Of a stretch of 64,000 nucleotides of DNA, positions 10,097 to 23,032 are shown one piece after another. The position numbers and the translations under genes were made by a program. The stretch lies in NCBI GenBank assembly GCA_024138015.1, contig JAMXBB010000002.1:55535089-55599088 (forward strand), written 5' to 3'. The notes beneath the pieces were generated by a model. The model had not been told where the DNA came from, did not search any database, and saw only the letters and a program-made list of their open reading frames with translations. Positions within the stretch are counted from its first letter, which is position 1. Each line of letters begins with the position of its first letter. Source of the DNA: Lumnitzera littorea. Its lineage: Eukaryota; Streptophyta; Magnoliopsida; Myrtales; Combretaceae.

Positions 10097-10424
10097 GTTT
10101 TTCCTTATTCATATATGTAATTAATTGCACATATAGACCAAGTTAGCCTAAGCTAGATTCAAATCTAAACTTGAACCTAACAATCTTTTATTCAAAACTA
10201 TTAAAATTGAAATTAAAATTATATTCTAATTAAACAACCTAAAAAATTATTATTTTCTAAATACCCTATTTTATTTTTCAAATTTCTTTTTTTTTGTATT
10301 TTTTTCTAAATTTCTTCATTTTTTAGGGATTTTTTTAATTTTCTATTTTTTTGAACTTTTTCTAATTTAGGACCCTATAACCTAATTTGAAAAATAAAAG
10401 GGAAACAAAAATTAGGTATCTACA

Positions 10425-10900
10425 GAATTAATCTAGTATTTTTATGTTCATAAGTATTTAAAAGTAATCTCTAATCGTTCGCTAACAATTTTACATAATT
10501 TGGTGTTTCATTTAATTATTAGGCTCAATAAAGGTTTTATTACCCTTATGGCAAATTAGTACATTTATAGGCTTAATGTTTGAGTCTTAAGATTTTTATC
10601 ATAGTTGGATTTGATCTTTAGTATTTATATACATATAAGATTCAAGGTTTTCATATGCAATTAAGCTTTTTATTACATACAGGATCGATCTCTTACAATT
10701 ACACATGTTTAAGGTTTAAAGTTTTTGTATGCAATCAGAGTTCCAATTAATAAGTTAAGGTTTTTCATATTCGTTTTATGTTTAGAATTAAAATTTTAAT
10801 CAATTTTAAATTTATCAATTCTATTGACTTACGAAAATTATCTACAATACATGAGTTAGATTATATACTTAGAAAGCTAGATTTATAGGGTTTACAAATA
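10425..10900. other. AT-rich DNA, nothing recognised
   Basis: Begins with GAATT, the right target-site copy of Element 1. No open frame, array or inverted repeat was seen. Confidence 0.5.
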
Positions 10901-13600
10901 CTCTCAAGAAACCCAAACAAAAGCTAAAGGCAAAAAGGAAGAAAACAAAAGAAGCTATCAGAGCCCCCTTGTACCTTAGCACCTTTTGGCCTTACCACCA
11001 CCATACACCACCAAATGACAATCCACTACCATCATAAGATCACACAAACACTCTATTTTCTTGTCAACAAACATTTTTCCTCAAAGGAATAAGTTTCGAC
11101 TTCATTCTTAGTGGAAAAGTTGAAACTCATGAAGGCCAACTTAAGGTAAACTCACCCAACTTGACTTTCTTGTTCACATAAGTTATACCTATGATATCTT
11201 GAGAGTTTAGGAATAGAAATATTAGATAAACATGTTATAATATTGTGCATGTCATTTTAGAGTCATATAATCACACCTCCATTCATGTACTTAGCTAATT
11301 TGTTACTTATAGCCTACAAGTGTAGAAGATAGTTTTATGTAGATAACTTGAAAAGAAGTTAATAAAACTCCATGAAACCCTAATTACCATCCATGCCACC
11401 CTCTCAATGATATGTATCCATATTGTTTTCACCATGTTATATGATATTAATAGCTTAAAACAAGAAAACATGCGATTGAAACAAGGAAACATACTAGAAT
11501 AAGTGTCAAATGAAATAAGTTGAAGGAAAGCCTAGAAGAACCCTACTTGGCTGCTACTTTCATGAAAGTTTGAAATCTTTAAATTTTGATTTATTAGCTT
11601 AATAACATGATTATTTAGTATTAAGTATGCTTTAAGACTTAATTAACCAAGATAAATAAGGTAATGGTGAGTTAATGGCCTAAACTAGTTAAGTTAGTGA
11701 TTAAGGCCTTAGGAATAGTGTTAGAAATCCTATTAATGAAATTAACCATATCTGGAATACTTAGTAAAATGGGTTATTTAGTGGACCTATTAGCATATTT
11801 GGCCTACTGGAATAAGTTAGAATCAAGTTTAGGGTCCTAGAATGCAAATTAGGCCAAAGTTATCTTAGTTAATGATTAGGGCCTTAGAAATATGATTAGG
11901 AACTCAAAAAATGAAAAGAACCAAATCTGAATCCTAATAGAAAAAACACTTATCTTAAGGCCTTTAGTGGGCTTAAACCCAAAATCATAAATGGAGTTGG
12001 GCTTAAGGCCTTAAAATGCAAGATAAGCCCAAAAGCCGTTAAAAGAAGCATGAATAGAGCCCAATAACTTAGTGACCAAATCTGAACCCTAAATTAAAAG
12101 CCTCATAAAATAATATATAAAAGGTCTATTAAGTCCAAAAGCCCATTAAAGCAATCTCTTATAGGCCCTTTTGTAGGCAAGGGCCTTAAACTAGTAAAAA
12201 TGGCCTATTTAAGCCCACAAAAGCAACACCAAGGCTCAAGGTGAAAATTTAAAGTATTGTTTATAAAAGGTCCACTTAAAATACTTAAAAGGAAGCTCAA
12301 AATATTAAGTGCAAGATCCAAGATCAAAAGCTAAGCCTAAAACACAAAACTAAGTCCAAACCTTAAAGTGACCACATTCACCCTTTAGACCCACAAACTT
12401 ATAAGGCTCAAATCAAAAATTTGACCCAAAAGCCCAAAAATAACCTCACCAAGTGAAAGAACACTCAAAAACGATGGAAAACGACTATAAGAACATGAAA
12501 TTCCAACTTAAAACAAGAAAGTTATGAACAAAATACGAAATAGGTGGAAATAGAGAAATTATAACAAGGCTAAGGAATATATTAAGTTTAAGATGAGTCT
12601 TATTTACTTTAATTACCTTACTCAAATGATTTGAGATACCAAGTTCGAGGCTGCTGAGGTTTACTGAGAAGGCTAGACTTTAAGGATGAGTGAGTATACT
12701 ACCCCCTATTTTACTTTGTTTTGTGCTTATATTTAGTGCACCATCTAATTATATATGATAATTGAACTTAATGCATGTTAGTGTATATGGGAACTTGTGT
12801 GTTCCTGTTCTGGTTGAACTCTGCTTGCAAAACATCTTAAGATATTTCAAACACCCTTGTTTGCTGCATTGGAACGTAAGGCATTAGAGTATCTAGAATA
12901 TACTTGCTTGACTACCCAATGAAGCCATGTCTACTAATGAGGATGGTTATATTGTTAAGAGATTTCGTATTAGAAGTAGATACCTAGGTCTTGATGCCTA
13001 ACCAGGGCAATGATAGGCACTAAAACTGTGCTATATACAATTACTAGCCAACTATATATATTGTTTGCATTGCATATGCATGTACATGCATTCATATGTT
13101 TAATAAATAACTTGCTTGTTATTATCTTATGGTAAGGTAGGAAGGTTACTCACTAAGCTAGATGTAGCTTACCCCCCTCTCCCCCCAATAGTTTCTTTTA
13201 CAGGTCTTACAAAGCTAGGGCTAAGCTAGCATTCGAGTATAAAGCACTCCAATAGGTTGAGAAAGTATAATGATAAGTTTAGAAAAGCAATTAGGATAGT
13301 TGAATTAAACTTTTAAAAGTGTTTAGGGGCTTTACAATTTTTGGAATTTAGATAACCTTTCTTATTGTTTGGTAGATGATTCCAACTCTTTGCGGTTCTA
13401 GTGACCATGGATTACTGGATCACTTACAGATGTATATATGGTTAAGTAGATGTATGTAAAATGAATAAGCACCCTTAGAAACTCACTAATTAGATCCTTA
13501 CAAACTCTTACTTATAAGGAGATCTTTATATCATGGGTGCACACATGATACAAAGATTTATAAGTAAAACTACTAGCCCCCTTCTAAGGCGTTACATATT
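10900..13600 (+). repeat. LTR-like non-coding retroelement sequence
   Basis: No frame is open. The layout resembles a long plant gypsy-type LTR: proline/threonine-type CCACCACCAT words near 10995, repeated GCCCAAAAGCCC-like words at 11950-12450, a tract containing GGTTACTCACTAAGCTAG near 13145 and TTTTACAGGTCTTAC near 13196, and a possible GGCGTTACA end near 13587. The partner LTR and exact start were not found, so this may be a solo or decayed LTR. Confidence 0.35.
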
Positions 13601-14010
13601 TACTTTCACTCAGCTCACAAAGAGATAAGGGGATACTTATGTATTCTCAAGTTATGAAGAAAACTAACTCGACACCACCATCAACTAGGGGAAATACTTT
13701 TGAGAGCACATAAGATAGAGTCAACTACTTTTGAAGAAGCCTTATTGTATTATGATCCTAGTTATAAGAAGGATCTATACACATGTAACAAAAGAAAAGA
13801 AAAGTATTGTATTTTAGATCTAGTTATGCTTGGAAGGATACACTCTTTGTATAAACCATTGTAAAGCTAAACTCCGTTATAGTACTCTTTTATTATAACT
13901 AGAACTTTTGTTAAATAGAAATAGGTATTCCTATGTGATGGTACATCTTATGCTATGCTAAGATGTGACATATCATGCACAATGTAGTCTTTATGTGTCT
14001 AATCTTTTGA

Positions 14011-14369
14011 TGGGGTAATGCTAAAATTACTATATAACTTTAGATTTTTTTTTTTCCAAACTTCTACAAAAAGTTTGAAATTGCTGAATTTTATAGCCAT
14101 TCAAACTTTTACTTATTAAATTTACTACACTACCTTCAATTGTTTTCGTTTATACTTTTATGCTGAGCATTTGACATGTCATCTTTCTAAACATGATGAA
14201 GAAGAGAATTTGGCAAGTAAAAGTTTAAGAATAATATTTTTTAGTAGCTTCAAATTTTAGTAAAATTTCATGAGGAGAAGTTCAAAAGGGTATAACATTT
14301 AGCAACTTTGAACTTCAAATGTGAAAATAGAAAAATTCTCAAAGTTTGAATGGTGTTTTGACATTACTT
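14011..14369. mobile_element. MULE-type MITE with 9-bp target duplication
   Basis: The left end GGGTAATGCTAAAA matches the inverted right end AAGTAATGTCAAAA, as in Mutator-like MITEs that begin GGGTAATGCTA. Flanks are ATCTTTTGA (14002-14010) and ATCTTTTGG (14370-14378), a 9-bp duplication with one mismatch. Internal sequence is partly self-complementary (AAAGTTTGAA near both ends). 359 bp, no coding. Confidence 0.6.
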
Positions 14370-14378
14370 ATCTTTTGG

Positions 14379-15540
14379 TTATCTAAATTGTTTTGAAACA
14401 AGTCCATGAAAATAAGGGTAAATAATAATAGCTAGCAAGTAACTACTCTTCCACATGCACATACATGTTAAATGACAAATGAGTTACATTATAAATAAAA
14501 GGACAACCAAAACAACCAATATACAAAGTATCGGCTTAAGGTTATTTAAAGGTAAGGGGAGTATGCACAAGCACATCTAGCATCCTAGATAATGAAACTG
14601 AATCTCTAGATCAATTAACATCAATATCCAAATCTTATTTTCCTTAATGCTTAATTTTATGATCAAATATTTCTAATTAAAATTTAGGGGTTGGTGAGGA
14701 GTTTGTTCACAAAAATAAGGAATAATAAAGGATTCAAGGAAACCTGAAAGAAAAGTAGTTGCTCTGGTCAAAAAGTGGTCAATTGCTTTGCCAAAGTAAT
14801 TACTCAAGTGGCTAAAGTGGTTCACCATATAGTAAGAGTGGTCAATCGCCTAGATTGATTTGTTTTGGATTCAACTTGTATTTCTAGTTCAATGCATGGT
14901 TTTGCCTGAAAGGTCTTTGGTTTTTGTTTAAGGTCTATTTGGTTATTCATCGATCTAAGGCTTAAGAAAACCATTGAATCATGTTCATTATAGAGATTAT
15001 TTCATGTTTCAATCACAATTAAAATGTTTTTGGGCTAAATTAATCCATAGATAAGGTTTCGGGTCAGGGAAGTTGAAGGGCTAAATCGTTGCCCTACTAA
15101 ACTCTTGTCTTCTAACTTTCAACTTAATTTATGGACATCCTAAAAGTTTGTAACTAGTTTAACAGGAGTTGTCAATCGATTCCACTTCCTTTGTTAAAGG
15201 TCACAAATAATTCTTTTTTCTCTATTTAAAGTGGTCTCATAAGCTTTTTATTTTATTTTAATGTCATGTTTACTATAATTTTAGAATATATAGGCAAAGA
15301 TACTTAAACATATATATAAACATGTTCACAAAAGCAAATCTAATTATCTATGTTATTATAATTGAAATGTTTTTGTATTTAATGACACATAATTTTCCAA
15401 AACATTAACATTTTAATTATATACACCACTAAATTTTGTCATCAATATAGAGTAAAGGAGAGGATATTTGTTTGTGTATTAACTAAGCATTTTTTATTAA
15501 GATTTGTAATATGACCATGTCTCATACTTTCATAATACGC
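14379..15540. other. No gene recognised
   Basis: AT-rich non-coding DNA. Around 14740-14870 the words GTGGTCAATTGC and AGTGGTCAATCGCC recur; similar 'GGTCAACC' words recur at 35990-36110, suggesting shared repeat ancestry. Confidence 0.4.
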
Positions 15541-15549
15541 TACTTTGAG

Positions 15550-16030
15550 CCTTTCTTTCATTTCTTTGTCATGATTGCTTTTCTTGCACTTGATTTTGTC
15601 TTATAATAGTGAAAGTTCATATTTTTCCTACCCTTTGTCTTTAAGACATAGTTGAGTTAGGATTTGCTAATTTTGATTTTTGATACTCTCATTTCCTTCA
15701 CTCTAAATGGTAGAATCCTTCTACTAGTTTTTGTGCCATCATCATTATGATGTATATCTACTTTATAAGTCATTGATTTTCCTTTGAGACCACATAGGGT
15801 CAATGTCGATAGATTTGTGGCTTTCTCAATCACTATTTTCTATACATCATATAATCTTGGTAGTATTTTGAGCATCTGTCTAACAAGATTCTAGTCATTA
15901 TATTTCACACCATGTGTTTTGCCCCATACCAAAAGTAGTAAATAACTAAGTAAATAAACACTAGTGGATTCATTTGTACCACTTAGCCCAAAAGTTTCAA
16001 ACTTATGTGATACATCTCTGAGGTCATACA
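15550..16030 (-). pseudogene. Decayed Ty1/copia gag (UBN2-type)
   Basis: Minus-strand translation gives, in order, NESTSVYL, LVRQMLKILPRLYDV (near 15840-15890), IEKATNLSTL and LKGKSMTYKVD, then a lysine-rich tail. This is the order of the copia gag core, where a LVRKILRSLP-type motif is followed by a helix ending near a MTYE motif. A stop follows YDV and frame jumps occur. The zinc knuckle and pol were not found, so only gag survives. It is unrelated in position and strand to the larger copia relic at 45.6-50.1 kb. Confidence 0.6.
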
Positions 16031-16827
16031 CATGAAGGCTACACCACAAAATAACAAGAGTGAAAAGAAAACAATGGAGCTTTAGTAAAGTTTGAACAGC
16101 TATTAACTAGATATAATACAACGACTAACCTTACTTAGCTTAATCTTCACTTAATATGATGCACAAGCAAGGATTGAGGTTGCTTGCTATTAACTTTTAC
16201 TAAAGGAGCTAGATCAAAGCTAAGGATAAAAGAGAACACAAAGGTTAAAGGAAATTCTACAATTCAATAATGAAGTTGATGTCTATGTACAGGAAAAAAG
16301 GGAGTTTATATACTAGCCCCACTAGGATTACAAGTGTACTAGGAAAAGACAAAAAGGATTAAATACAAAAGATTCCTCAAATATACTAAAAAGGGGTAAA
16401 AATGACAAATAATATCTAGTACGGAAAAGTAAAGAATCCTTTGGAAATGTTGTGCCAAAAGATACATATCAAGTGGTGGTTGGTGGTTCATAATGTGGCC
16501 AGTCTTATTAATGTGAGTTCTTAGATAACTTAACACTTATAAGATTCAACTTGGATGATGTCAGGAGAGATTCTAGAAACTAGCCCCACCTGACTTAGGT
16601 CAAGTTTGAGATCAGGGCGTTCAAAATTACATAGAGCCTTTTAAGGTCAAGAAGTTAGGCAACTCTGCTCAGATAGACGTCAGGCGCTCAGTAACTTAGA
16701 AGCTATGTTAACCTCAACTAGAGTTTGGCACTCAGGTCAACAAAATTGTAGGAGTCCAAGATCAATGAAGGAATCTTCATCCTTAAAGGGTTCTTGAGTT
16801 AATACACACCATGTATGTCCTTGCAAC
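16031..16827. other. No gene recognised; left flank of Element 2
   Basis: AT-rich non-coding DNA, possibly further copia LTR debris. The five bases before Element 2 are GCAAC (16823-16827); its right end is lost, so a target duplication cannot be tested. Confidence 0.4.
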
Positions 16828-19594
16828 TATTAAGCCTAATTTTTTACCAGTTTTTGTGATTTTCCTTAAACCAATCAATACTAAATCACACCCATTTAAT
16901 ATTGATCCTTGACAAAGGTTTAAAGAAAATTGATTTTTTAAAAGAATTTTGTAAACTTTTAGAGTCACACTCGACTAGACTCGGGCCATTTGATTTTGAT
17001 CTAGACACTAGTTTATACGAGGAAAACTGATTTTATAGAAAAAAGGTTTTCAAAAAACTAAAGAAATGAGTTTAGGGGTTAAGTTTTTTAAACCATTATA
17101 GGTATTATACACTTTCCTAATTTAGATTTAATTTCTCAAAATCACCTTTTAAAAATCAATACTAAATAAATTAGATTTTTATTTTTACTAAATTGAGTAA
17201 TTTGAGCTAAAAGTGGAAAAAACTAACTTTTTGATTTTTTATATCATCCCGAAGATGTCGACGTACTCGTTATTCAGGATCAAACATACTAGTTCTTTTA
17301 GGAAGGCTTTAGGTAGGTGAGTTGATTTTAATTTTTGAAAAAGGTCGGGTTTACATTCTTGACTCGGTTTGAGGTTATTTAAAGAAAATTTTCTAAAGAG
17401 GTCCCAATACTTGATTTATTTTGAGAAAGATCTAAAAGTATCCAAATTTTGAAAATAGTTGATTTGTTTCTTATTTATTTGGAAAATTGGTTGTTTTTTA
17501 AGTGTTAAAACAATTTTCATTTTTTATTCTTTTATCATTTTTTTATTTAAGTTTTAACCAAGAAAATAAATAAATAATTTAAAACTAATCTACTATATCT
17601 TTCTCTTTTTTTTCATCCTTCTTTTCAGTTTTTCCTTTCCTTTCCTTTTTTTGTTTTTTTTTTCCATTACAAAAAAAATATTATAAAAGATAAAATAAAA
17701 AAAATAAATAAAGGGTGAACCATATCCAAAGCAAGAGGCACAGGTCATAGAGTTGGGCATGGAGTGAGTTCGTCGATTTGGTCGGGTGAGCTAGCCTAAT
17801 TTACATGCACTACACATGTTTTAACAAGAGGGAGAAGCAACAACTGAAAATGGGGTGGGTGAGGGGGTTTCTAACGATTTCTAAAGTAGGTAAACCCACT
17901 TTCATGTGGATCTTATTGATGATAGGGGTGTTGGTGATGTTGCCACAATGTTTCATGATAGTTTGAGGTGGTTGGGCATAAACTGATCGGTAGTGGTGGC
18001 TAGGAAGTCACGATTGGGCTAGCTAAGGGAAGTTAAATGTTTGGGTCTTAGGTTTAGACATGCCATGAGTTAAGATGTGGCATTGGTTTCAACTAACAAG
18101 TGGTGGTGGATGGTGTTTCAAGCCTAAGAGCCATGATGATTAAGGTTCAAAAGAGGAGGCGATTGAAGCTTAGGTCGAAGTTGGTTCAATGCTTATTTGT
18201 TGTTGTCGCTACAATTGATGTTAGGTTTGGGTTAAAGGGGTCGTGTCACATGTAGCTAAAGTTTCGAGGTAGAGCTTGGTCGAGAGAAAGGGTTGGGAGG
18301 TTGCAATTGAATCTATGTGCACGCACATCTATTGCTGTTGCGTGTAGCTATTCGCTAGCTATAAGTCTATGATGAGTGGCTTAGGTATGGGTTAAAGAGG
18401 GTAGTTGGTCATTAAAGGGTGATCATGTATAGAAGAAGTAAGGGGTTGAGCAAGTGTGTTTGGGTATCCAATTGTAGTGGTCAAAAGTCATGTGTACAGT
18501 TGCATAAGGGAGATTAGGTTGTGGATTGTATGTTTAGGCAAGGGTCGAGAGGCCGAGGGAGCGTGTTTTGTGTAGGTTTGTGACAACGGCATGTGAGGTA
18601 GGTAAAAGAGAAGGTGCTCCTATGTATGGGTGTGTGACAATAGCATGTATAGTGGGCAAAAGAGAGCGTATTGCTGTAATGAGTGATGACGGTAGCAAGA
18701 AAGAGAGATATCAAAGATGGAGTTGTGACAAGAAAGAGATAGGCTGTATGTGTGTCTTGTTGGCTCATTGTTGGTTAGAGAAATTCAAAGAGAGAGAGAG
18801 GTGATCGTCAAGAGAGAGAGAGCTCTGATGATTATACCCCCACCCACCCCTTCACTCCCTCCTTTCCAAAATCAATCTTCACGGGTCCTTCTCTCAATCA
18901 TGAAAAGGACTAAATTAAATTCAAAATTTTCCATTTAATGAGTATGATTGAATTAAATATGAAATTACTTAAGTTTGATGTCCTATAATGAATTCCATGA
19001 AGATAGTTCTTATGTGGAAGGAGAGGGAAAGAAAAGGACGAGAGGAGAAAGAGAAGGAAAAGGGATGCTGATATGGCGCTACATCAGCTGTGTCGCCCAA
19101 TTAGAGTCTACCACATGTCTCGGTCATACCCGTAGTCCATTGGTTAATTGACATGTGGTAGATTGAAATCAAAAGAAGAAAAAATAAAAAGCTTGTTATG
19201 CCTTTTGTAAGAATCAAATCCAAGACCTTTATTCAAACCCAATATCAAGTGAAAGTGTAGAACCGTTAGGTCGTTAGGCCATTAGTCTATACCTTGTCCA
19301 TACGTGCAATCAAATTACACATTTTGATTGCACATATAGACTAGGTCAATCTGAGCTATATGTAAATCTAAGCCCAAGCTTAACATCCCTCCCTTCTTTT
19401 ATTATGAAGGCCTAAAAAAACATTAAAGCTAAATTAAAAATTCTATTCTATTAAATTTTCTATTTTTTTATTTTCTAAATTTTCCTTAAATTATCTAATT
19501 AATTTTTTCTAATATTTTTTTTTCCTAAATTATTACCTTTTGACCTATTCTAAAAATTTTTAAAATACAAGAGGGCTAAAATGTAATGTCTATA
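16828..19594 (-). repeat. Element 2 3' LTR
   Basis: 2767 bp, longer than in Element 1. Its plus-strand left third aligns with 1408-2330. The section 17700-19080 is different and GT-rich, with a GA-rich stretch at 18785-18825. A tRNA-B-box-like GGATTTGATTC lies at 19211-19221 (minus). The right end carries the family sequence with TGCACATATAGAC, ending TGTCTATA. The small frames at 18514-18938 are composition artefacts. Confidence 0.7.
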
Positions 19595-19612
19595 GTTGCT
19601 TTTCTTTATGGT
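19595..19612 (-). other. Polypurine tract of Element 2
   Basis: Minus strand CCATAAAGAAAAGCAAC directly before the LTR start. It is the purine-rich equivalent of 3431-3448 in Element 1. Confidence 0.5.
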
Positions 19613-19849
19613 GAAGTTCAAGTAAAATTTTATTATAAAGACAAAAGGAGACACCATTCTTGCCCTATGGATAGATTAGTCCTAAGAAGTGCTACAATTA
19701 GTTAACTATCCTAAGCTTGGTTCACTAGGGATTTGGTGAATGGTGAGCAATGAAAGAAAGGGAAGGCACTCTAAGAGCTGGCCGAAACACAAAAAAAAAA
19801 AAAAAAGAGAAACTAAAAGAGGGTAGTACCCCTAAAGGCTAGCAAGAAC

Positions 19850-21370
19850 CCTTAAAGAATTTAAAAACCTAATCGTGCCCCTATGAGCTAATTAACCTAG
19901 GCAAATAGGCAAAGCACTCCTTAAGTTAGTTAAGACCTTAAAGAATTTGAAAACCTGGTCATGCTCATCTGAGCTAACTAACCTAGGTAGGAGCGTCTTT
20001 GGTGGACTAGCAACCCTAAATTTTGGAATTGATTCAAGAAAATTTGGAAGCACTTCTCTAAGCTAACTGTCTTAGGTAATTAGGTGAAACGCTCCTTGAG
20101 TTAGTTAAGACCTTAAATTAAAACCTAGTCATGCTCCTTTAAACCAACTAACCTAAGCGAGAGCATCTTTGGTAGACTAGCAACCCTCAATTGGAATCAA
20201 TTTAAAATCCTAGTCATGCTCCTTTGAGCTGACTAACCTAAGCAGGAGCATCTCTAGTAGACTAACAACGCTAAATTGGAATCGATTTGAAAACCTGGTC
20301 ACGCTCCTTTGAGCTCACTTACCTAAGTGAATGGGTGAAACGTTCCTTAAGTTGGCTAAGACCTTAGATTGAAACTTAGCCATGCTCCTTTAAGTCGACT
20401 AACCTAGGTGGGAGTGTTTCTCAAGGATTAGTAACCCTAACTTGGAATCAAAGAAAAAATAACCTAGAAGTGCTCCTTTAAACTGACTATCCTAGGTAAA
20501 TGGGCAAAGCACTCCTTAAGCTGGCTAAGACCCTAAATGAGAGCTCAATTATACTCCTTTGAGTTAACTAACCTAGGTGAAAGCGTCTCAACCCTAAATT
20601 GGAATCGATTTGGAAAACCTTGTCATGCTCTTCTGAGCTTCCTAACCTAAGCGGGACTACCTCTAGGGATTAGCAACTTTAAATTGTAATTGATTTGGAA
20701 AACCTAGTAGTGCTCTTCTAAGCACACTAAACTAGGCGAGAGCATCTCCTGAGGACTAGCAATCTTAAATTGGAATCAATTTAAGAGAAGCACCCTATAG
20801 GCTTGTTGAAGGAAAGCGCCTTACGGGCTTGCTAAAACCCTAAGAGAAATTGATGAAGGGAAGTGCCCTATAAGATCACTAAGACCCTAAATAGAATTTG
20901 ATAAAAGGGGAAGCATCTTATGAGCTTACTAAACCTTAAGAGAAAATGATAAATCAATATAGTGCTTTATTAGCTGACTAACCCTAAAAATGAATGAAAG
21001 AGGGGACGGTGTTTTAAAAGCTAACTAGAACCCTAAAAATGAATAAAAGAGGGGACAATGCTTAAAAAGTTGGTTAAAACCTTAAAAAAGGGTTTGAAAT
21101 GGGATAAAGCTCTAAGTGCTGACTAAAACCTTAAAGTTGGCTAGAACCCTAAAAGGATAAGAGAGGGGACAGTGCTATAAGACCTAGCTAGAACCCTAAA
21201 AAGAATGAAACAAGGGATAGCGCTCTAAGAGCTGGTTAAATCCCCTTAAAAATGAATTGAGGATATGATAGTGCTCTAAAAGCTGGCTAAAGCCCTAAAA
21301 ATGATGAGACGGGACAATGCATTAAGAGCTAGTTAGAACCTTAATAAAAATGATGAGAGATGGGAAAACT
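19850..21370. repeat. Degenerate tandem repeats of Element 2
   Basis: Two repeat zones. At 19850-20770 units contain GAGCTAACTAACCTAGG and AAGCACTCC words related to the Element 1 84-bp unit, but with longer, uneven spacing. At 20990-21370 shorter units contain AGCTGGTTAAAACCCTAAAA-like words. The array is far less regular than in Element 1, so homogenisation happened independently after divergence. Confidence 0.65.
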
Positions 21371-23016
21371 GAGGAATGTAAACCATTTAAAAAAAACTCT
21401 TGACTTGAAAATACTTACAAACAAAGAATTTAGTCAAAATCATTTAATGACAAAAGAGGCATCAAGGACTAAGTCCCTTAATGACTTCGATTAATGTAAT
21501 CAGCTTAAAATGTTTGACCACATTGAAAAGAAAACAAATGATTTGAATTGAAAGTTTGGCTAATCAAGCTGGCATGGATTTGAAAATGGACAAAAAACTT
21601 GTGACAAGCCTTTACTTTCTCTCTCTTTTTCTTTTTGTTTTTATTTTCTTCTTCTACTGGTTTTCTTTTTCTTTTATTTTTATTTTTTTTTTTTGAAAGT
21701 TTGCTAACACATATAAATTCTTATTAAGGAGCAAATGTTATAATCATCCTCTTTTTTGGTAACCGTATGGGGCATCTCAATACGCCAGACTTTAATGTTG
21801 GGCTCTCTCGTAGGGCTTTGTGATTTTAAACATTCCTTTCTTAAGGAAAAATGTAACTCATGATTAGTCTAGTCAAATAGGACTTCCTTACGAACCCTTA
21901 GTCCAAATTACACTTTTGACTACCGTCCTAAAATTATAGTCCATTTTGCAAGTGATATACCTTAATCAATCTATTTGGTTTTTTTTGGTCCAACATCATG
22001 TCAAAAGGGTTTCAAAAGGACTTGTGAGAAGGTTTATTTTAAAAGAAATACTTTTATTTAGAGCATGCTTGCTCTATTCTCAAAAACAATTTTTATTAAA
22101 GATAAATTATTCCTTAAAATCGGAAGAGCTTTATTAAAGGGGATATTATGGGTGGGAAGGTCTTGTGTTTGTAATTAAGGATATGTAAAGGGACTTTGTG
22201 TCTTGTGATTTGGAATGAATATGTAGGGCTCATGTTTTTAGGCTGGGCATGAGATTCAGAATGGGCATAAGGGCTTTGCATTTCGCTTTAATTATAGGCC
22301 TTACATTTTCTAGGCTTTCTTCAGTTGGGGCTTTTCTCTTTATATACAAGCCCAATTTTTAAGCTTTTTTCCTTTTTTTCATTATTTTTCTTCTTTTTTT
22401 TTTTGTTGCCCTATTCTTTCTTTTTCTATTTTGCCCCTTTTCTTTAGGCTTCTATGGTCAAGTCTTTAACTTTGAGAAATTGAAAGCCCTAAATCCATGG
22501 ATTATGAGTATATGGGCTCGAGTGAGGAAGGTATAAGCTTAAGGTGTTTGAAGGGTGTCTCCTCTTATTCATTTCAAAAATAATAATAATAATAATAACT
22601 TATCAGAAATAAAAGTTATCTTTGAATTTAATGTTATTGAAGTAAGCACAAACCAAATTTATCCTTCACTCCCCTTCAATGAACTTAACCTCTGAATTGC
22701 CCCACTATAGGGTAATTCTTGACAAAGTTTAAATTTGAAAATTTTCCAAATAGGTCCAACGAGGTTAATAAGAGATAATCATGTTTAGGATTTGAAAATA
22801 AATACCTAACTTCAATTTAATCTATGTATTACATTCAAAGTGGACCTACTTTAAGGAATGAGTCCAAAATATCCTCAACATTTTGTTGCTTAACTCTTAA
22901 ATCATTTAAGGGTTAGTGCGTAGAATATAGTTTACCTCTTTTCATCTTAAACCTAAAAATGAGTTACCAATTTCTTTAGGAGAAATCTATATTTATTATC
23001 CTCGGGTGAAGATTAA
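21371..23016. other. Element 2 internal region, no coding recognised
   Basis: Aligns in blocks with Element 1 4880-6570, including the pyrimidine run and the segment around 21946-22137. No protein motif found. Confidence 0.5.
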
Positions 23017-23032
23017 CTTTGCCCCCCAGTTT
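23017..23032 (-). other. Conserved internal G-tract of Element 2
   Basis: Minus strand AAACTGGGGGGCAAAG, same place and word as 6570-6585 in Element 1. Confidence 0.4.

Larger units (their letters stand above)
1408..10424 (-). mobile_element. Element 1: complete non-autonomous LTR retrotransposon, Tat/Ogre-like
   Basis: Two direct repeats of about 2 kb (1408-3430 and 8416-10424) bracket 4985 bp of internal DNA. Orientation is minus: the LTR then begins TGTAGATACC and ends CTCGACA, a tRNA-Arg-type primer site follows the LTR at 8412-8393, both LTRs carry a minus-strand TATA box, and a purine-rich stretch precedes the other LTR. Flanks are CAATT (1403-1407) and GAATT (10425-10429), a 5-bp target duplication with one mismatch. 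No gag, protease, integrase or reverse transcriptase is recognisable, so any transposition must have used proteins from another element. Large LTRs with a long non-coding interior fit the LARD class. The LTRs differ at 11 of the first ~119 aligned bases, 9 of them transitions, so the insertion is old. Confidence 0.85.
8416..10424 (-). repeat. Element 1 5' LTR
   Basis: In element orientation it runs from 10424 (TGTAGATACC) to 8416 (CTCGACA), 2009 bp, with intact TG...CA ends. Its U3 holds the tRNA-like segment (10038-10096) and TATA box (9771-9778); the GC-rich minisatellite follows. The 90-codon plus-strand frame at 9382-9654 is the minisatellite read as protein and is not a gene. Confidence 0.85.

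Noticed and set aside
9586..10130. Minus-strand frames of 106 and 151 codons in the 5' LTR
   Set aside because: They lie in U3 and promoter sequence. The homologous stretch of the other LTR keeps only a 77-codon frame, and no motif is seen.
18514..18938. Cluster of small frames in the Element 2 LTR
   Set aside because: GT- and GA-rich composition inside an LTR; not matched as a frame in the other LTR.
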